64,000 bases of DNA from JBCBJX01 sp038522735 (GCA_038522735.1 JBCBJX010000002.1:1-64000); one strand, 5' to 3'; shown: positions 43,730-52,853, numbered from the stretch's first letter. The notes: generated by a model not told the origin, from the sequence alone. Program-made: numbers and translations.

Positions 43730-44269
43730 ATGTCCCGCATTACCCCCGTTACCGACCAGTCCGCAACACCGGAAGCAGCGCAGCTCTTCGCCGCCATCAA
43801 ATCGAAAGTCGGCGCCGTGCCGAACCTCTATCGCGTCACGGCCAACAACCCGGCGGTTCTCGGCGCCCTCCTCGGGCTCGGCGAAGCCCTCGGCGGCGGC
43901 GCCTTCGATCCGAAGACCCGCGAGGCGATCGCCCTCGCCGTCGCCGGCGCGAACAGTTGCGACTACTGCGCGAGCGCCCACACGGCGATTTCGAAAGGCC
44001 TGAAAGTCGACCAGGCGGAGATCAACCAGCGCCTCGCCGGAACCTCCGCCGACCCGCGCCTCGCCGCGATCCTGAAATTCGCCGTCGCCGTCACCGACAA
44101 GAAAGGCTTCGCGACCGACGACGACCTCGCCGCCGCCCGCGACGCCGGCCTCAGCGAGGCCGACATCATCGAGACCGTCGCGAACGTCGTCGCGAACATC
44201 TTCACCAACTACCTGAACCACGTCGCAGAGACCGAGATCGACTTCCCCGTCGTCAAAGCGCGCGCGTAA
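43730..44269 (+). CDS. Carboxymuconolactone decarboxylase/AhpD-like alkylhydroperoxidase-fold protein
   Basis: A 179-residue all-helical protein with the AhpD active-site motif NSCDYCASAHT (Cys77, Cys80, His84), which supports thiol peroxidase activity. The N-terminus (VGAVPNLYRVTANNPAVLGALLGLGEAL) is typical of the uncharacterised peroxidase-related group. AAAAGGAGAG precedes ATG 43730. It is divergent from a TetR gene and probably under its control; the inducer may be an electrophile or oxidant. A strong terminator follows. Confidence 0.92.
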   Translation: MSRITPVTDQSATPEAAQLFAAIKSKVGAVPNLYRVTANNPAVLGALLGLGEALGGGAFDPKTREAIALAVAGANSCDYCASAHTAISKGLKVDQAEINQRLAGTSADPRLAAILKFAVAVTDKKGFATDDDLAAARDAGLSEADIIETVANVVANIFTNYLNHVAETEIDFPVVKARA

Positions 44270-44279
44270 ATCCCGAAAC

Positions 44280-44311
44280 CGCCGCCCGCACCCCGCGCGG
44301 GCGGCGTTTTT
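44280..44311 (+). terminator. Intrinsic terminator after the AhpD-like gene
   Basis: CGCCGCCCGC (44280-44289) and GCGGGCGGCG (44297-44306) form a perfect 10-bp stem with a 7-nt loop, followed by TTTTT (44307-44311). Confidence 0.9.
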
Positions 44312-44370
44312 CCGCCCGCTGCGGCGCCCGTGCGACGGACATCGCCCGCGGACGCTGCTAGAGCCCGGCG

Positions 44371-45528
44371 ATGCACGTGATCACCGATACGGACGACCTG
44401 GCCGCCTTCTGCGCCCGGCTCGCCGAACACCCCTATTGCACCGTCGACACCGAATTCATGCGGGAGCGGACCTATTGGCCGATCCTCTGCCTCGTCCAGG
44501 CGGCGAGCCCGGACGAAGCGGCGATCATCGACCCCATGGCCGAGGGCATCGAGCTTGCGCCGCTCTTCGAGCTTCTGCGGAATGAAAGCGTCGTGAAGGT
44601 CTTCCACGCCGCGCGTCAGGACGTTGAAATTTTCTATCATCTTTCCGGCGGCCTGCCGCGGCCGCTCTTCGACACCCAGGTGGCGGCGATGGCGGCGGGC
44701 TTCGGCGACCAGATCGGCTACGAGCCCCTCGCCCGCCAGCTCGTCGGCGCCCGGATCGACAAGGGCTCGCGCTTCACTGACTGGTCGCGCCGTCCGCTGT
44801 CGGAGAAACAGCTGAAATACGCCCTCGACGACGTCACCCACCTCCGCGGCGTTTATGAAGCCCTGAAGGAGCGCCTCGAAGCCGAAGGCCGCCTCGCCTG
44901 GGTGCGTCAGGAGATGGGCGCCCTCGCCGACCCCGGGCTTTATGAAACGCATCCGAAGGACGCCTGGCGGCGCCTGAAGCTGCGCCATGTGAAGCGCCGC
45001 GAGCTCGGCGTGCTGATGAAAGCGGCGGAATGGCGCGAGCGCGAGGCGCAGGGGCGCGACATCCCCCGCGGCCGGGTGGCGAAGGACGAGACCCTGTTCG
45101 AGATCGCCAAGCACGCGCCCGAGGACGTCGACGGCCTCGGCCGCCTGCGCGGCTTCTCAAAAGGCTTCGAGCGGTCGCGATCCGCCGAGCGCCTCCTCGA
45201 AGCCGTCGCCGAAGGCGTCGCGATCCCCGAGGCCGATCTCCCCGCCGCGCCTGCGCAGGTGGACAAGCAGCCCGCGCCGCCCGACGTCGTCGAACTCCTC
45301 CGGGTCCTGCTGAAGCGCCAGTGCGAGGCCCATGACGTCGCGCCGAAACTCATCGCTTCCGCCTCGGACCTTGAAGACATCGCCCGCGACGACGACGCCG
45401 ACGTCCCGGCCTTGCGCGGCTGGCGCCGCGAGGTGTTCGGCGACGCCGCCCTCAAACTGAAGCGCGGCGAACTCGCGCTTATGCTGGAGAACGGCAAGGT
45501 GCGGCTGGTGGAGCAGTCGGCGGACTGA
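44371..45528 (+). CDS. rnd: Ribonuclease D
   Basis: A 385-residue 3'-5' exoribonuclease that trims tRNA and other small RNA ends. The DEDDy exonuclease domain shows TVDTEFMRERTYWP (Asp26, Glu28), KVFHAARQDVEIF and the Tyr/Asp pair in LKYALDDVTHL. One clear HRDC domain (about 205-285) follows, with a weaker second HRDC-like region at the C-terminus. It is part of the ancestral aspS/rnd/ppx/ppk group and is convergent with the TIR-TPR gene over a 44-bp gap. Confidence 0.95.
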   Translation: MHVITDTDDLAAFCARLAEHPYCTVDTEFMRERTYWPILCLVQAASPDEAAIIDPMAEGIELAPLFELLRNESVVKVFHAARQDVEIFYHLSGGLPRPLFDTQVAAMAAGFGDQIGYEPLARQLVGARIDKGSRFTDWSRRPLSEKQLKYALDDVTHLRGVYEALKERLEAEGRLAWVRQEMGALADPGLYETHPKDAWRRLKLRHVKRRELGVLMKAAEWREREAQGRDIPRGRVAKDETLFEIAKHAPEDVDGLGRLRGFSKGFERSRSAERLLEAVAEGVAIPEADLPAAPAQVDKQPAPPDVVELLRVLLKRQCEAHDVAPKLIASASDLEDIARDDDADVPALRGWRREVFGDAALKLKRGELALMLENGKVRLVEQSAD

Positions 45529-45572
45529 GCGCCGGCGGCCGGCTGCAACGGGGCGCGACCGCGCCACGCCCC

Positions 45573-47969
45573 TCAGCGGCAGAACTCCAGGACGCCGGCC
45601 GTCTCCGGGTCGATCGGGCCTTCGCCGGGCGGTGTCCATTCGACGTAATTGTCCGGCAACGACTCCGACAACGCATCCTGACGATCGAGCAGCGCTTCGA
45701 ACAGCGCCGGGCACGCCTCGGTTCCGACCGCCTCGACGATCGAGGCTTCCAGAACGAAATAGTAAACCTGGAACTCGACGCTCTCCCGGGTTTGCGCCAG
45801 GGGACGCGCGAGGCGGTAGGCCGGCAGGATCGACGACAGGGCGCGCGCGTCGTCGCCGCGATCAACGTAGCCGAGACGACGCCTCAGGGCGACCAGAAGA
45901 TAGGAATCGATGAAGAAATCGATCGCGGTCGGAAAGCGGTCCGCCATATCGAGGTAAACGTCCTCGCTCTGATCGAAAAAGCCGGCCGCCTCGTCCGTGA
46001 CCACATCCCCCGCGAGGATGATGCGCGCCGTCGCCATGGAGTCGAAGAGCGAGGCGAGGGAGCGCCCTGTCTCCAGCGCCGGCTCGGCGTCATAGCGCGA
46101 TTTGAAGATGGAGAGCGCCTTGTCGAGGGCGGCGAGCCCTTCCTCCGCTCGCCCCGTCTGAGCCAGAAGGACGCCGATCGACCGGTAGGACTCAGCGAGC
46201 AGGCCCTCGATGCGGGCGGCGTCGACGTCGCCGGAGGCCGCGACGCCTTCGCGGATCGCAAGCGCCTCCTCGTAGGCCGCGAGCGCCTCGTCCTCCCGGC
46301 GCAGCCAGCCGAGAATGATCCCCTTGAAATCGAGGGCCTGAGCCAGATCGAGGCCCCAGCGCTCGCGATCCGGATCGCTGTCGGCGATCGCCCGGAATGT
46401 GGAGACGGCCATCTCAATACTGATGAGCGCCGCCTCCGAATCATACTGAAAAAAGTGCTGAACGTGGGCCTTGCGATAATAGAGGATGCCGCGGCGCCGT
46501 TTCGAAGCGGTGTCGTAATCGCGCGCTGCGGCCTGCAGCCTTTCAATGGCGCTTTCGTAGGCGGCGAGGGCCTCGACACCCTTCCCGCGCGCCTCGGCGA
46601 TCTGGCCTTCAAGATCGTACATCGTCGCAATCCCGGCTTCGCTGATTTCCTCCGCCCCGGTGTTGGTTTCGACTATGGCGCGCGCCGCAGCGAGGTCCTC
46701 CGCCGCGGCGTCGATATCGCCGAGCAGGCGCTGCGTCTCGCCGCGGTCGACGTATGCGCCGAAGAGCAAGGGCGGAAAAGTCGCCGCATCGGCCGGATCG
46801 ACGGCCGCGCGGCTCGCCTCCAGAATTCGGCGCACGCACTGGTCGGCCGCCTCCGCCGCCGACCGGTATTCCTCGCGGGCGCGATGAACGGACGCCTGTA
46901 GGCAGAACGAGACGCCGTAATAAGTCTCGACCCGGACGGACGGCGCGCCCAGCGCCCGTTCCGCCTCGTAAACGTCGACAATGCGCTCGCGCGCCCGCTC
47001 GACCGCCTCGATCCGACCGCGATTGAACTCGATCACGCCGATCTGGTGGAAGAGAGCGGCCTGCAGACCGGAAAAGTCCCTGCCAACGACGTCCTGCTGG
47101 GAGGCGAGTTCGGAGAGGACGCCGTCCGCAGCTTCGGCGATCGCGTCGAGAGACCCGATCGCGACGCCCTCCACATTGATCAGCCCTTCGATGATTTCCG
47201 AGGTCACCGTCTCCGCCGCGTCGACGGCGAGGGCGTAGTTGGCGTCCGCCCGCGCGCGCTCGCGTTCGGCGCGCAGGCTCTCCAGCCGCGCCCAGCCGCC
47301 CGCTGCAACCGCCACGGCGGCGACGCCGGCGAAAGCGGTCGCCAGCGCCTGGGACCGGCGGCGGCGGCGACGCTCGTCGAGCGCCTCGCGGCCGGCGAAC
47401 TCCGTGAGCGAGACCCCGAGCAGCCGGGCCGCGACGCGCTGGGCCGTCAGGGAGAGGACAGTTTTCGGCTTCTCGCCTTTCCTCGCCTCAAGGCTCGGCG
47501 CGAGGGGTTCCGGGTGAATGTCCCCGATCGGATGGCCGTCCGCATCGAGATCATAAAGGAGCGCCGGCGGAAAGGCGCCCTCGGGCGCCGAGGCCTCGTT
47601 GAAGACGGTGGGCTCGCCGGTCGCGATGACGGCGACGATCGCGTCCCGCCCGCGCAGGGCGGCGAATTCGGCGATTTCCAGATTGACCCAGCGCGAGCGC
47701 GCCGCAGCCGGGCTGCAGACGACGATGAGAAAGTCCGAAGAGGCGAGCGCCTGACGCACGCGCCCGGTGAGGTCTGAATGGGCTTCGAGGTCGTCCTCGT
47801 CCCGGAAGATCGGGGCGATGCGGTCGCGCCCCGCGAACCGCCCGCGCAACTCCCGCGGAACCCGGTAGCGCTCCAGCGTCTTCTGCAGCGCGATCGCCGC
47901 CTTCCGGTCGGCGTGGGCGTAGCTGAGAAACGCGGCGTACTGTGCTTTGGCTTTTTTCGGCTCGGACAT
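45573..47969 (-). CDS. Membrane-anchored TIR-domain protein with periplasmic TPR-like repeats
   Basis: A 798-residue protein. A cytoplasmic TIR domain (about 9-155) shows AAFLSYAHADRKAA, IFRDEDDLEAHSDLTGRVRQAL, SSDFLIVVCSPAAARSRWVNLEIAEFAAL; Glu98 in WVNLE is the candidate NAD-cleaving residue. An arginine block (about 200-206, RRRRRR) precedes one TM helix (about 207-226), placing the rest outside the cytoplasm. Residues 240-780 are helical repeats of TPR type (RREDEALAAYEEALAIREG, RAEEGLAALDKALSIF). GGGGAGA precedes ATG 47969. It lies 50 bp downstream of ppx on the same strand and is probably co-transcribed. The role is unknown: signalling, stress or anti-phage NADase are possible. Confidence 0.85.
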   Translation of the reverse strand: MSEPKKAKAQYAAFLSYAHADRKAAIALQKTLERYRVPRELRGRFAGRDRIAPIFRDEDDLEAHSDLTGRVRQALASSDFLIVVCSPAAARSRWVNLEIAEFAALRGRDAIVAVIATGEPTVFNEASAPEGAFPPALLYDLDADGHPIGDIHPEPLAPSLEARKGEKPKTVLSLTAQRVAARLLGVSLTEFAGREALDERRRRRRSQALATAFAGVAAVAVAAGGWARLESLRAERERARADANYALAVDAAETVTSEIIEGLINVEGVAIGSLDAIAEAADGVLSELASQQDVVGRDFSGLQAALFHQIGVIEFNRGRIEAVERARERIVDVYEAERALGAPSVRVETYYGVSFCLQASVHRAREEYRSAAEAADQCVRRILEASRAAVDPADAATFPPLLFGAYVDRGETQRLLGDIDAAAEDLAAARAIVETNTGAEEISEAGIATMYDLEGQIAEARGKGVEALAAYESAIERLQAAARDYDTASKRRRGILYYRKAHVQHFFQYDSEAALISIEMAVSTFRAIADSDPDRERWGLDLAQALDFKGIILGWLRREDEALAAYEEALAIREGVAASGDVDAARIEGLLAESYRSIGVLLAQTGRAEEGLAALDKALSIFKSRYDAEPALETGRSLASLFDSMATARIILAGDVVTDEAAGFFDQSEDVYLDMADRFPTAIDFFIDSYLLVALRRRLGYVDRGDDARALSSILPAYRLARPLAQTRESVEFQVYYFVLEASIVEAVGTEACPALFEALLDRQDALSESLPDNYVEWTPPGEGPIDPETAGVLEFCR

Positions 47970-48019
47970 GTCGGTCTCCCCGCCGCGAGGATAGCCGCTG
48001 AAAGCGCGAGGCCAAAATA

Positions 48020-49483
48020 TCAGGAAAAGACGATCTCCGACGTCGCGGCGCACTGTTCGGCGAGGGCGCCGATGCGTTTCTCCGCCGTTTCGCCGCTGAA
48101 CATCGGCCGGAACCGCTCCGGCGCGGCGATGGTCAGCCGGTCGTTCTCAAGGACGAGCCGGACCTCGCCGGCGGCGGCGGATTTCGGCGCGAGGACGCCG
48201 AGGAGCCGCAGGGCGAGGCCGAGGCGCGCGGCGCGGTCGCTCTCCCCTTCGCCGAGAAGGCGGAGCGCCGCGAAGCCCGTCGGAGCCGCCCGCCGGCCTG
48301 CGTGGCGGCGGAAAAGCGAGAGCGCGATGGAGACCCGCTCCGGATGATCGAGCCCGAGGAAGGGCGCCGACAGCGCGGTCTCGAAGGCCTGATCGGCGCG
48401 GGCGTCCGGATGGAAGAGCGCGCCGATATCGGCGAGGAGGCACGTCGCCCGCCGCACCCGCGCCTCGGCTGGCGTCTCTTCGAAGAAGAGACCCGCCGTC
48501 GCCGCGACGCAGCCCTCGCCGAAGGCCGGGTTCGGAGAAAGCCGCGCGGCAAGGTCCCGGGCGCCTTCGATCAGCGGGTCCTTCGCGCGGTCGGCGTCCG
48601 ACAGCTGTTCGTAAAGAACGCCCTCGCGCGCGCCGGCGGCGGAGACGATGGAGGCGCAGGCCTCGCTCGCCTCCAGAACGCCCTTCAGCGCTGCGGCGGC
48701 GTAGGGCAGCGCCGTAAGGCGCTTGCGCGGGGCGCCCGGAAGGTTTTCAAGCCCCTCCGCATCGAGATCGCAGATATAGTCGCAGGTGGCGAGCGCCTCC
48801 TCGCGGCTCAGGCGATAATGGTGCAGCACCGCCAGCGGATAATCCGCCATCGCCATATGCACCCGCGCGATCGCCCGCCAGGCGCCGCCGACCGTATAAA
48901 GCGTCGGGCTGTCGAAGCGGCCGAGCCAGTCGACGCCGGCGAGGGTCGCGGCGATCTGCTTAGACGCGAGCGCGAGGTCGCCGCCGGCTTCGGCCTTCAG
49001 GCGCAGGGGGCCGAGGGGCAGGCTCGTCCGCTCGCCGAGGCCGCCGTCTTCGACCGCGACAAGCTCGAGGCTGCCGCCGCCGAGATCGCCGACAAGGCCG
49101 CGGGCGGACGGCTCCGCGCAGAGGACGCCATAGGCCGCGGCCCGCGCCTCCTCCTCGCCCGTCAGGATACGGACGTCGAAGCCGAGATCGGCCGCCTCGG
49201 CGATGAACGCCGGGCCGTCCGAAGCCTCCCGCGTCGCCGCGGTCGCGAAGGCGAAGATGTCGGAGACCTCCATCTGGTCGAGGGTCGCGCGGAAGCGGGC
49301 GAGCGTCGCGACGGCGTCGGCGCGGGCCGCCGGGTCGAAGCGTCCAGCCTGGGCGACGCCGGCGCCGAGGCCGCAGAGCGCTTTTTCATTGTAGACAGGC
49401 GCAGGCGCGCGCGCCGGCCCCTCATAGACCACGAGGCGGACGGAGTTGGATCCGATGTCGACGACGGCGCGCAATTGGCTCAT
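48020..49483 (-). CDS. ppx: Exopolyphosphatase / Ppx-GppA phosphatase
   Basis: A 487-residue protein of the actin-like Ppx/GppA family that removes terminal phosphates from polyphosphate or converts pppGpp to ppGpp. Phosphate-1 loop: VVDIGSNSVRLVVYEG; mid-loop: TAATREASDGPAFI with the catalytic Glu region in GEEEARAAAYGVL; phosphate-2: VGDLGGGSLELV. The C-terminal 180 residues resemble the HD-like helical domain. In relatives it is beside ppk; here about 8 kb intervene. The TIR-TPR gene follows 50 bp downstream. Confidence 0.93.
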   Translation of the reverse strand: MSQLRAVVDIGSNSVRLVVYEGPARAPAPVYNEKALCGLGAGVAQAGRFDPAARADAVATLARFRATLDQMEVSDIFAFATAATREASDGPAFIAEAADLGFDVRILTGEEEARAAAYGVLCAEPSARGLVGDLGGGSLELVAVEDGGLGERTSLPLGPLRLKAEAGGDLALASKQIAATLAGVDWLGRFDSPTLYTVGGAWRAIARVHMAMADYPLAVLHHYRLSREEALATCDYICDLDAEGLENLPGAPRKRLTALPYAAAALKGVLEASEACASIVSAAGAREGVLYEQLSDADRAKDPLIEGARDLAARLSPNPAFGEGCVAATAGLFFEETPAEARVRRATCLLADIGALFHPDARADQAFETALSAPFLGLDHPERVSIALSLFRRHAGRRAAPTGFAALRLLGEGESDRAARLGLALRLLGVLAPKSAAAGEVRLVLENDRLTIAAPERFRPMFSGETAEKRIGALAEQCAATSEIVFS

Positions 49484-49819
49484 GGCGGCGACGTAAGCCG
49501 ATTATGGTGAACCAACCAGAAAAAAGTGCGCACTCGGTGCACGTCATCGCCTCAAAAAAATGACGCGTGATTTCTAGGCCGAGTCGGAAGGCGTCCCAGT
49601 TGCGCTTCGGGAGCCGACGCTCACCGCCACATGAGGTCCAGACGCTCCACATCGTTGATGACGCGCCAGACTATGGCGTTTCTTTTGATCGAATGCACTT
49701 GCGCATTCGCAAATGCGATGGCAACTTCTGGGTGAGCAGCATTCTTTCTTTGTGCTGATCAGTTGCGTTCCCCCTACTATGTTTTGTATGGAATGCCGCC
49801 GGACCAGGAGGAAAGCCGC
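49484..49819. other. ppx upstream region and left end of the island
   Basis: This 336-bp gap has no credible gene. Bases 49484-49624 are the old ppx upstream region and presumably hold its promoter. Bases 49625-49671 are the left 47-bp direct repeat, and 49672 onward is island DNA with visibly lower GC. It contains overlapping inverted repeats: GAATGC (49691-49696) with GCATTC (49703-49708), and CGCATT (49702-49707) with AATGCG (49712-49717), which may be regulatory or recombinase sites. Confidence 0.55.
49625..49671. repeat. Left 47-bp direct repeat (attL-like)
   Basis: It is identical over 47 bp to 52858-52904 and differs at the base on each side. Read on the minus strand it encodes VWRVINDVERLDLMWR, completed by a CGG Arg codon and TGA (49623-49621). 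This looks like the original 3' end of the vWA lipoprotein gene, displaced by the insertion. Confidence 0.8.
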
Positions 49820-50674
49820 ATGAATCGCATCCGTTTCGCCGCGCTAGTCGCTCTCGCTGCTTCAATTGCTTCGCACGCGACCGCTAAGACTGAAGCCGAA
49901 GCGCACTTGAGCGAGTTTCATAAGATCATACGCAACTACGATTTTACTCCGTTCCCAACACCGCAAAATCGCGTTCAAGCGGGAACAGTAATCGCCGTGA
50001 CGGAGGACAAGCGCGGCGGACTGGAGTTCGACCGTTTAGTATGCCGAAGCCTTTCGGACAAAATCACATTTGAAAAGAGCGATATATTTGTTCCGGAAGT
50101 TGCGATCAATCGCAGTCGTGAAAAATCCGTATCGGTAGAACTTGCTCGCAACATGTTCGGCGGTCTCGTAAAGGGCGACGGGGCGGCGCAGAAAAGCCTC
50201 GACAGTATCGCTGACATCCGCTTGGCGAATGTCAGTTCGCTAGACGTACCTACGAAATTCATCGCAGACGGAATACTGCGGAATATCTCTAAAAGCTGTT
50301 TTGAGAACTTGAACGTTTACCTGAAGAGAAACGGCAAAGTGCGGCGCGGTAAACAGATCCTTGTGGTCACCCGAGCGCTCGCCGCTGAACAGGTGTCGGT
50401 CACCTTTGACCGCGTGACCGAAGGTTCCGCCAGCGCCGCGTCTAAGGTCCATGCAGTTGTTGACGCCTCTGGAAGTTACTCGTCGTCTTTGAGTTCAGAC
50501 GGGCAGCTATTGATCAGCATGCCGTTAGGCGAACAGGTTGTAATCGGAGCGAATTATGGCCGTCTCGCTCGCGTTTCGAAGCCGACTACCGCCTCCGGAG
50601 TCGGCGAAACCATCGTCGAGTTCGAAGAACTCCCTGCAGAACTCCAGATTTCGGGTATTTCTGCTCCATTTTAG
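49820..50674 (+). CDS. Unrecognised exported protein, island gene 1
   Basis: A 284-residue protein with a good signal peptide (NRIRFAALVALAASIASHATA). AGGAGG stands 7 bp before ATG 49820, which decides the start over an in-frame ATG at 49763. The mature part has a beta-rich look with Cys75 (RLVCRSL) and Cys150 (SKSCFEN) that could pair. The region LVVTRALAAEQVSVTFD is preceded by basic KRNGKVRRGK, and the C-terminal half is Ser/Gly-rich and strand-like. I recognise no family. It is followed 26 bp later by the trypsin-like protease gene on the same strand, so the two form an operon and may be enzyme and partner, substrate or inhibitor. Codon use is less GC-rich than in flanking genes. Confidence 0.75.
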   Translation: MNRIRFAALVALAASIASHATAKTEAEAHLSEFHKIIRNYDFTPFPTPQNRVQAGTVIAVTEDKRGGLEFDRLVCRSLSDKITFEKSDIFVPEVAINRSREKSVSVELARNMFGGLVKGDGAAQKSLDSIADIRLANVSSLDVPTKFIADGILRNISKSCFENLNVYLKRNGKVRRGKQILVVTRALAAEQVSVTFDRVTEGSASAASKVHAVVDASGSYSSSLSSDGQLLISMPLGEQVVIGANYGRLARVSKPTTASGVGETIVEFEELPAELQISGISAPF

Positions 50675-50700
50675 AATTATGGAAGGCGGGGGACCAAGTT

Positions 50701-52809
50701 ATGTGGAGTAGAGCTCAATTCGCCGCCATAGCGTTCACTAGCGGCGTGTTGACTTTAGCCGGCAGCGAATCAGAAGCTGCCGACTGTCCGCTATCTAAGC
50801 GCGATCACCACGTCCTTGGCGCGGCGGAGCCGTATCGAGACGCTGTTTTCGTCGTTGAGATCGCCCAATTGGCGCCACCTGTCGGCGATGCCGGTCCGCT
50901 GAAGACTCCAGACGACACGATCACTGATCCGACAGTTAGGGTTCAACTCACAGCAACCTTAGTCCACACGGCAACGGAACATGGTCGGCCCGTCGGCTAT
51001 TTCCTGACTGCGCTCCACGACCTTGGCGGACGCGTAAAGTTCCGAGGCAATCCGAACAGCTGCCCTGAGGCGCTCAAATCGCTGAATACGAACGAGAGCG
51101 GGCGAAAACTGCGGATTCTTTGGCCAAAATCTGGTCAGGGATACATAGACGACAATTCCATCGAATTGCCGGTCGTCGAAATCATCTGTGACAAAAGCCA
51201 AAGGTTTTCCGAATATCGGGCGGGCAATGGACCACGCCTCGATGCAGCGATCCTGAAAGTATTTCTCGATGAAACAGGCTCGCGCACACCAAAGGTCCTG
51301 GCTGAGCCCGCTTCCGCACCCGACGGGTTCATCTCAACACCGAGCGCGTCTGCGATCTCTTTTCGCAAACCGCTCTCTGTTCGTTTTGATGCTCCGCAGC
51401 CGGACGCAGAAATTCGCATTTCCGGCTACGGACGGCTATTAGGTGGTAAGAGCCGGGAACTACTCAGCGATTACTATGAAGACGACATGACGAACGAAAT
51501 TCGTTACGTCGATGACCGGCGATTTCAGTCATACCGAGCCGCATCATATCGCATTGTCGGCGACGAACCCTTATTCGGTGCATTACCTGCCGGAACACCC
51601 CTTCTCGGCGGTGTGAGCGGTGCCAGCGCAATTTCCGATGACGGGCGGATTTTTGGTGTCGTCAGCGCCTATCACGTAATTGACGACACTGCGTTTTGCG
51701 TGAGCAGTATCCAATTCGACGACTGCCGGTTTAGCGGAGAAGCGATCAGTCAAAGCGACCGCGAACGCCTGGTTGCTGATGCGACGGCCACGACTCACAT
51801 CACGTTGATCAGCCACGAGAAAATCAAACAACTTTTCGCCGACGATCGGCTCGGACGCTCTCGCCGAACTCAGTTTTTAACGTCTCTGATATCCGACAAC
51901 GCGGTCGATGCTGACGATCGACAACCAGCCTTGGCGAATTGGCGTGATTCAGCGAACGAAGCGCTCGCGTGCATGGAGCCTATTGAACTGCTTCATCTTC
52001 ATGCTGCGTTTGACGAGCTATCGTCCAAAGCGGGAGGTCCGGACGCGCTTCCAATCTTCAAAAGTTACCTAGCGGCCTTCCAGAAAGATGCGGAACTGCG
52101 CGAAGCCAGAAGTAATTTCGCATCATTGCGAAACGAGTTTGCCAAAAGCCTAATCGTAGCGCTCGCCGAAGGCGGACTTCATGAAGAAGCCGCGGACGTA
52201 TTCGCTTTGTTTTCGAAACAATCGAAGTCTTTTTATTCACCGGGGATAGGCGGTCTTTTCCGGCAATTGCTACAAAATCGGCTCGCGACATTCGGTCCGG
52301 ACGCAAAAAACAGGCGATTCGCAGACCAGATTTACGTGTCGCTGGATGCAGCCGCAGCGGCTTACGTCGGTGACGCCCAGTGCGAACGCCCCTCAGCCGT
52401 CGCCAGCGAATTGCTGGCCGAGTACGGTAAGATTTTGCAGATTCAATCGAGGCATTTCCAGAGCGACAGTGCGACGTCGGTAGGCGCAGTGTTCGCGACC
52501 GCTGCCGCATGCGATCCATCGAATCCCGCACCGCGTGCCCAGCTTGCCCTACTGCTCGCGACAAACGGCGATCGCGCCCGCGGGCTCTCCGTAATCCGAG
52601 ATTTTGTCCGCGTCGCTAATGAAGATGTTCCCATTGAACCCGACGACTTAGGCGCTGCGGCGAACGCCGCCAAACTTCTTTCTAATTCGTCGGATTCAGA
52701 CGCGTTGGCTTCGATACGCGCGCGTCGGCGACCACTATCGGCGCGAGACTTTCTAACGCTCCGAGACTTATTCTTAAGTGGCAGTAACTCCGGTCCTTCA
52801 AAAATGTGA
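50701..52809 (+). CDS. Exported trypsin-like serine protease with helical C-terminal region, island gene 2
   Basis: A 702-residue protein. A signal peptide (about 1-27, ending SESEAA) precedes a chymotrypsin-fold domain. The triad in order is His106 in FLTALHDLGG, Asp181 in RLDAAILKVF and Ser306 in LGGVSGASAI, where the usual GDSGG is GVSGA. The oxyanion-hole geometry is plausible, so activity is possible but not proven. Residues about 390-700 are mostly helical with TPR-like stretches (CDPSNPAPRAQLALLLATNGDRARGLSVIRDF). Several Cys could form disulfides in the periplasm. GGAAGGCGGGGG precedes ATG 50701. The gene has the same lower-GC codon use as island gene 1. The target protein is unknown. 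Confidence 0.75.
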   Translation: MWSRAQFAAIAFTSGVLTLAGSESEAADCPLSKRDHHVLGAAEPYRDAVFVVEIAQLAPPVGDAGPLKTPDDTITDPTVRVQLTATLVHTATEHGRPVGYFLTALHDLGGRVKFRGNPNSCPEALKSLNTNESGRKLRILWPKSGQGYIDDNSIELPVVEIICDKSQRFSEYRAGNGPRLDAAILKVFLDETGSRTPKVLAEPASAPDGFISTPSASAISFRKPLSVRFDAPQPDAEIRISGYGRLLGGKSRELLSDYYEDDMTNEIRYVDDRRFQSYRAASYRIVGDEPLFGALPAGTPLLGGVSGASAISDDGRIFGVVSAYHVIDDTAFCVSSIQFDDCRFSGEAISQSDRERLVADATATTHITLISHEKIKQLFADDRLGRSRRTQFLTSLISDNAVDADDRQPALANWRDSANEALACMEPIELLHLHAAFDELSSKAGGPDALPIFKSYLAAFQKDAELREARSNFASLRNEFAKSLIVALAEGGLHEEAADVFALFSKQSKSFYSPGIGGLFRQLLQNRLATFGPDAKNRRFADQIYVSLDAAAAAYVGDAQCERPSAVASELLAEYGKILQIQSRHFQSDSATSVGAVFATAAACDPSNPAPRAQLALLLATNGDRARGLSVIRDFVRVANEDVPIEPDDLGAAANAAKLLSNSSDSDALASIRARRRPLSARDFLTLRDLFLSGSNSGPSKM

Positions 52810-52822
52810 CGCCATGAATTGC

Positions 52823-52842
52823 TCGATCTTTAATCAGATCGA
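52823..52842. terminator. Hairpin at the right end of the island
   Basis: TCGATCT (52823-52829) and AGATCGA (52836-52842) form a 7-bp perfect stem with a TTAATC loop, 14 bp after the protease stop. There is no T-run, so it may be a weak terminator or a recombination-related site. Confidence 0.4.
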
Positions 52843-52853
52843 TCATCGCGGCC

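Noticed and set aside
49422..49652. Minus-strand open frame covering the left direct repeat
   Set aside because: The frame that matches the vWA gene C-terminus is a different one; this frame only reads the repeat as noise.
49671..49865. Minus-strand 64-codon open frame across the left island end
   Set aside because: It overlaps the start and ribosome site of island gene 1, has no recognisable features and no ribosome site.
49820..52809. Bacterial gasdermin plus activating protease
   Set aside because: The protease pairing prompted the idea, but island gene 1 has a signal peptide and no gasdermin-like N-terminal pattern, and the protease is itself exported.
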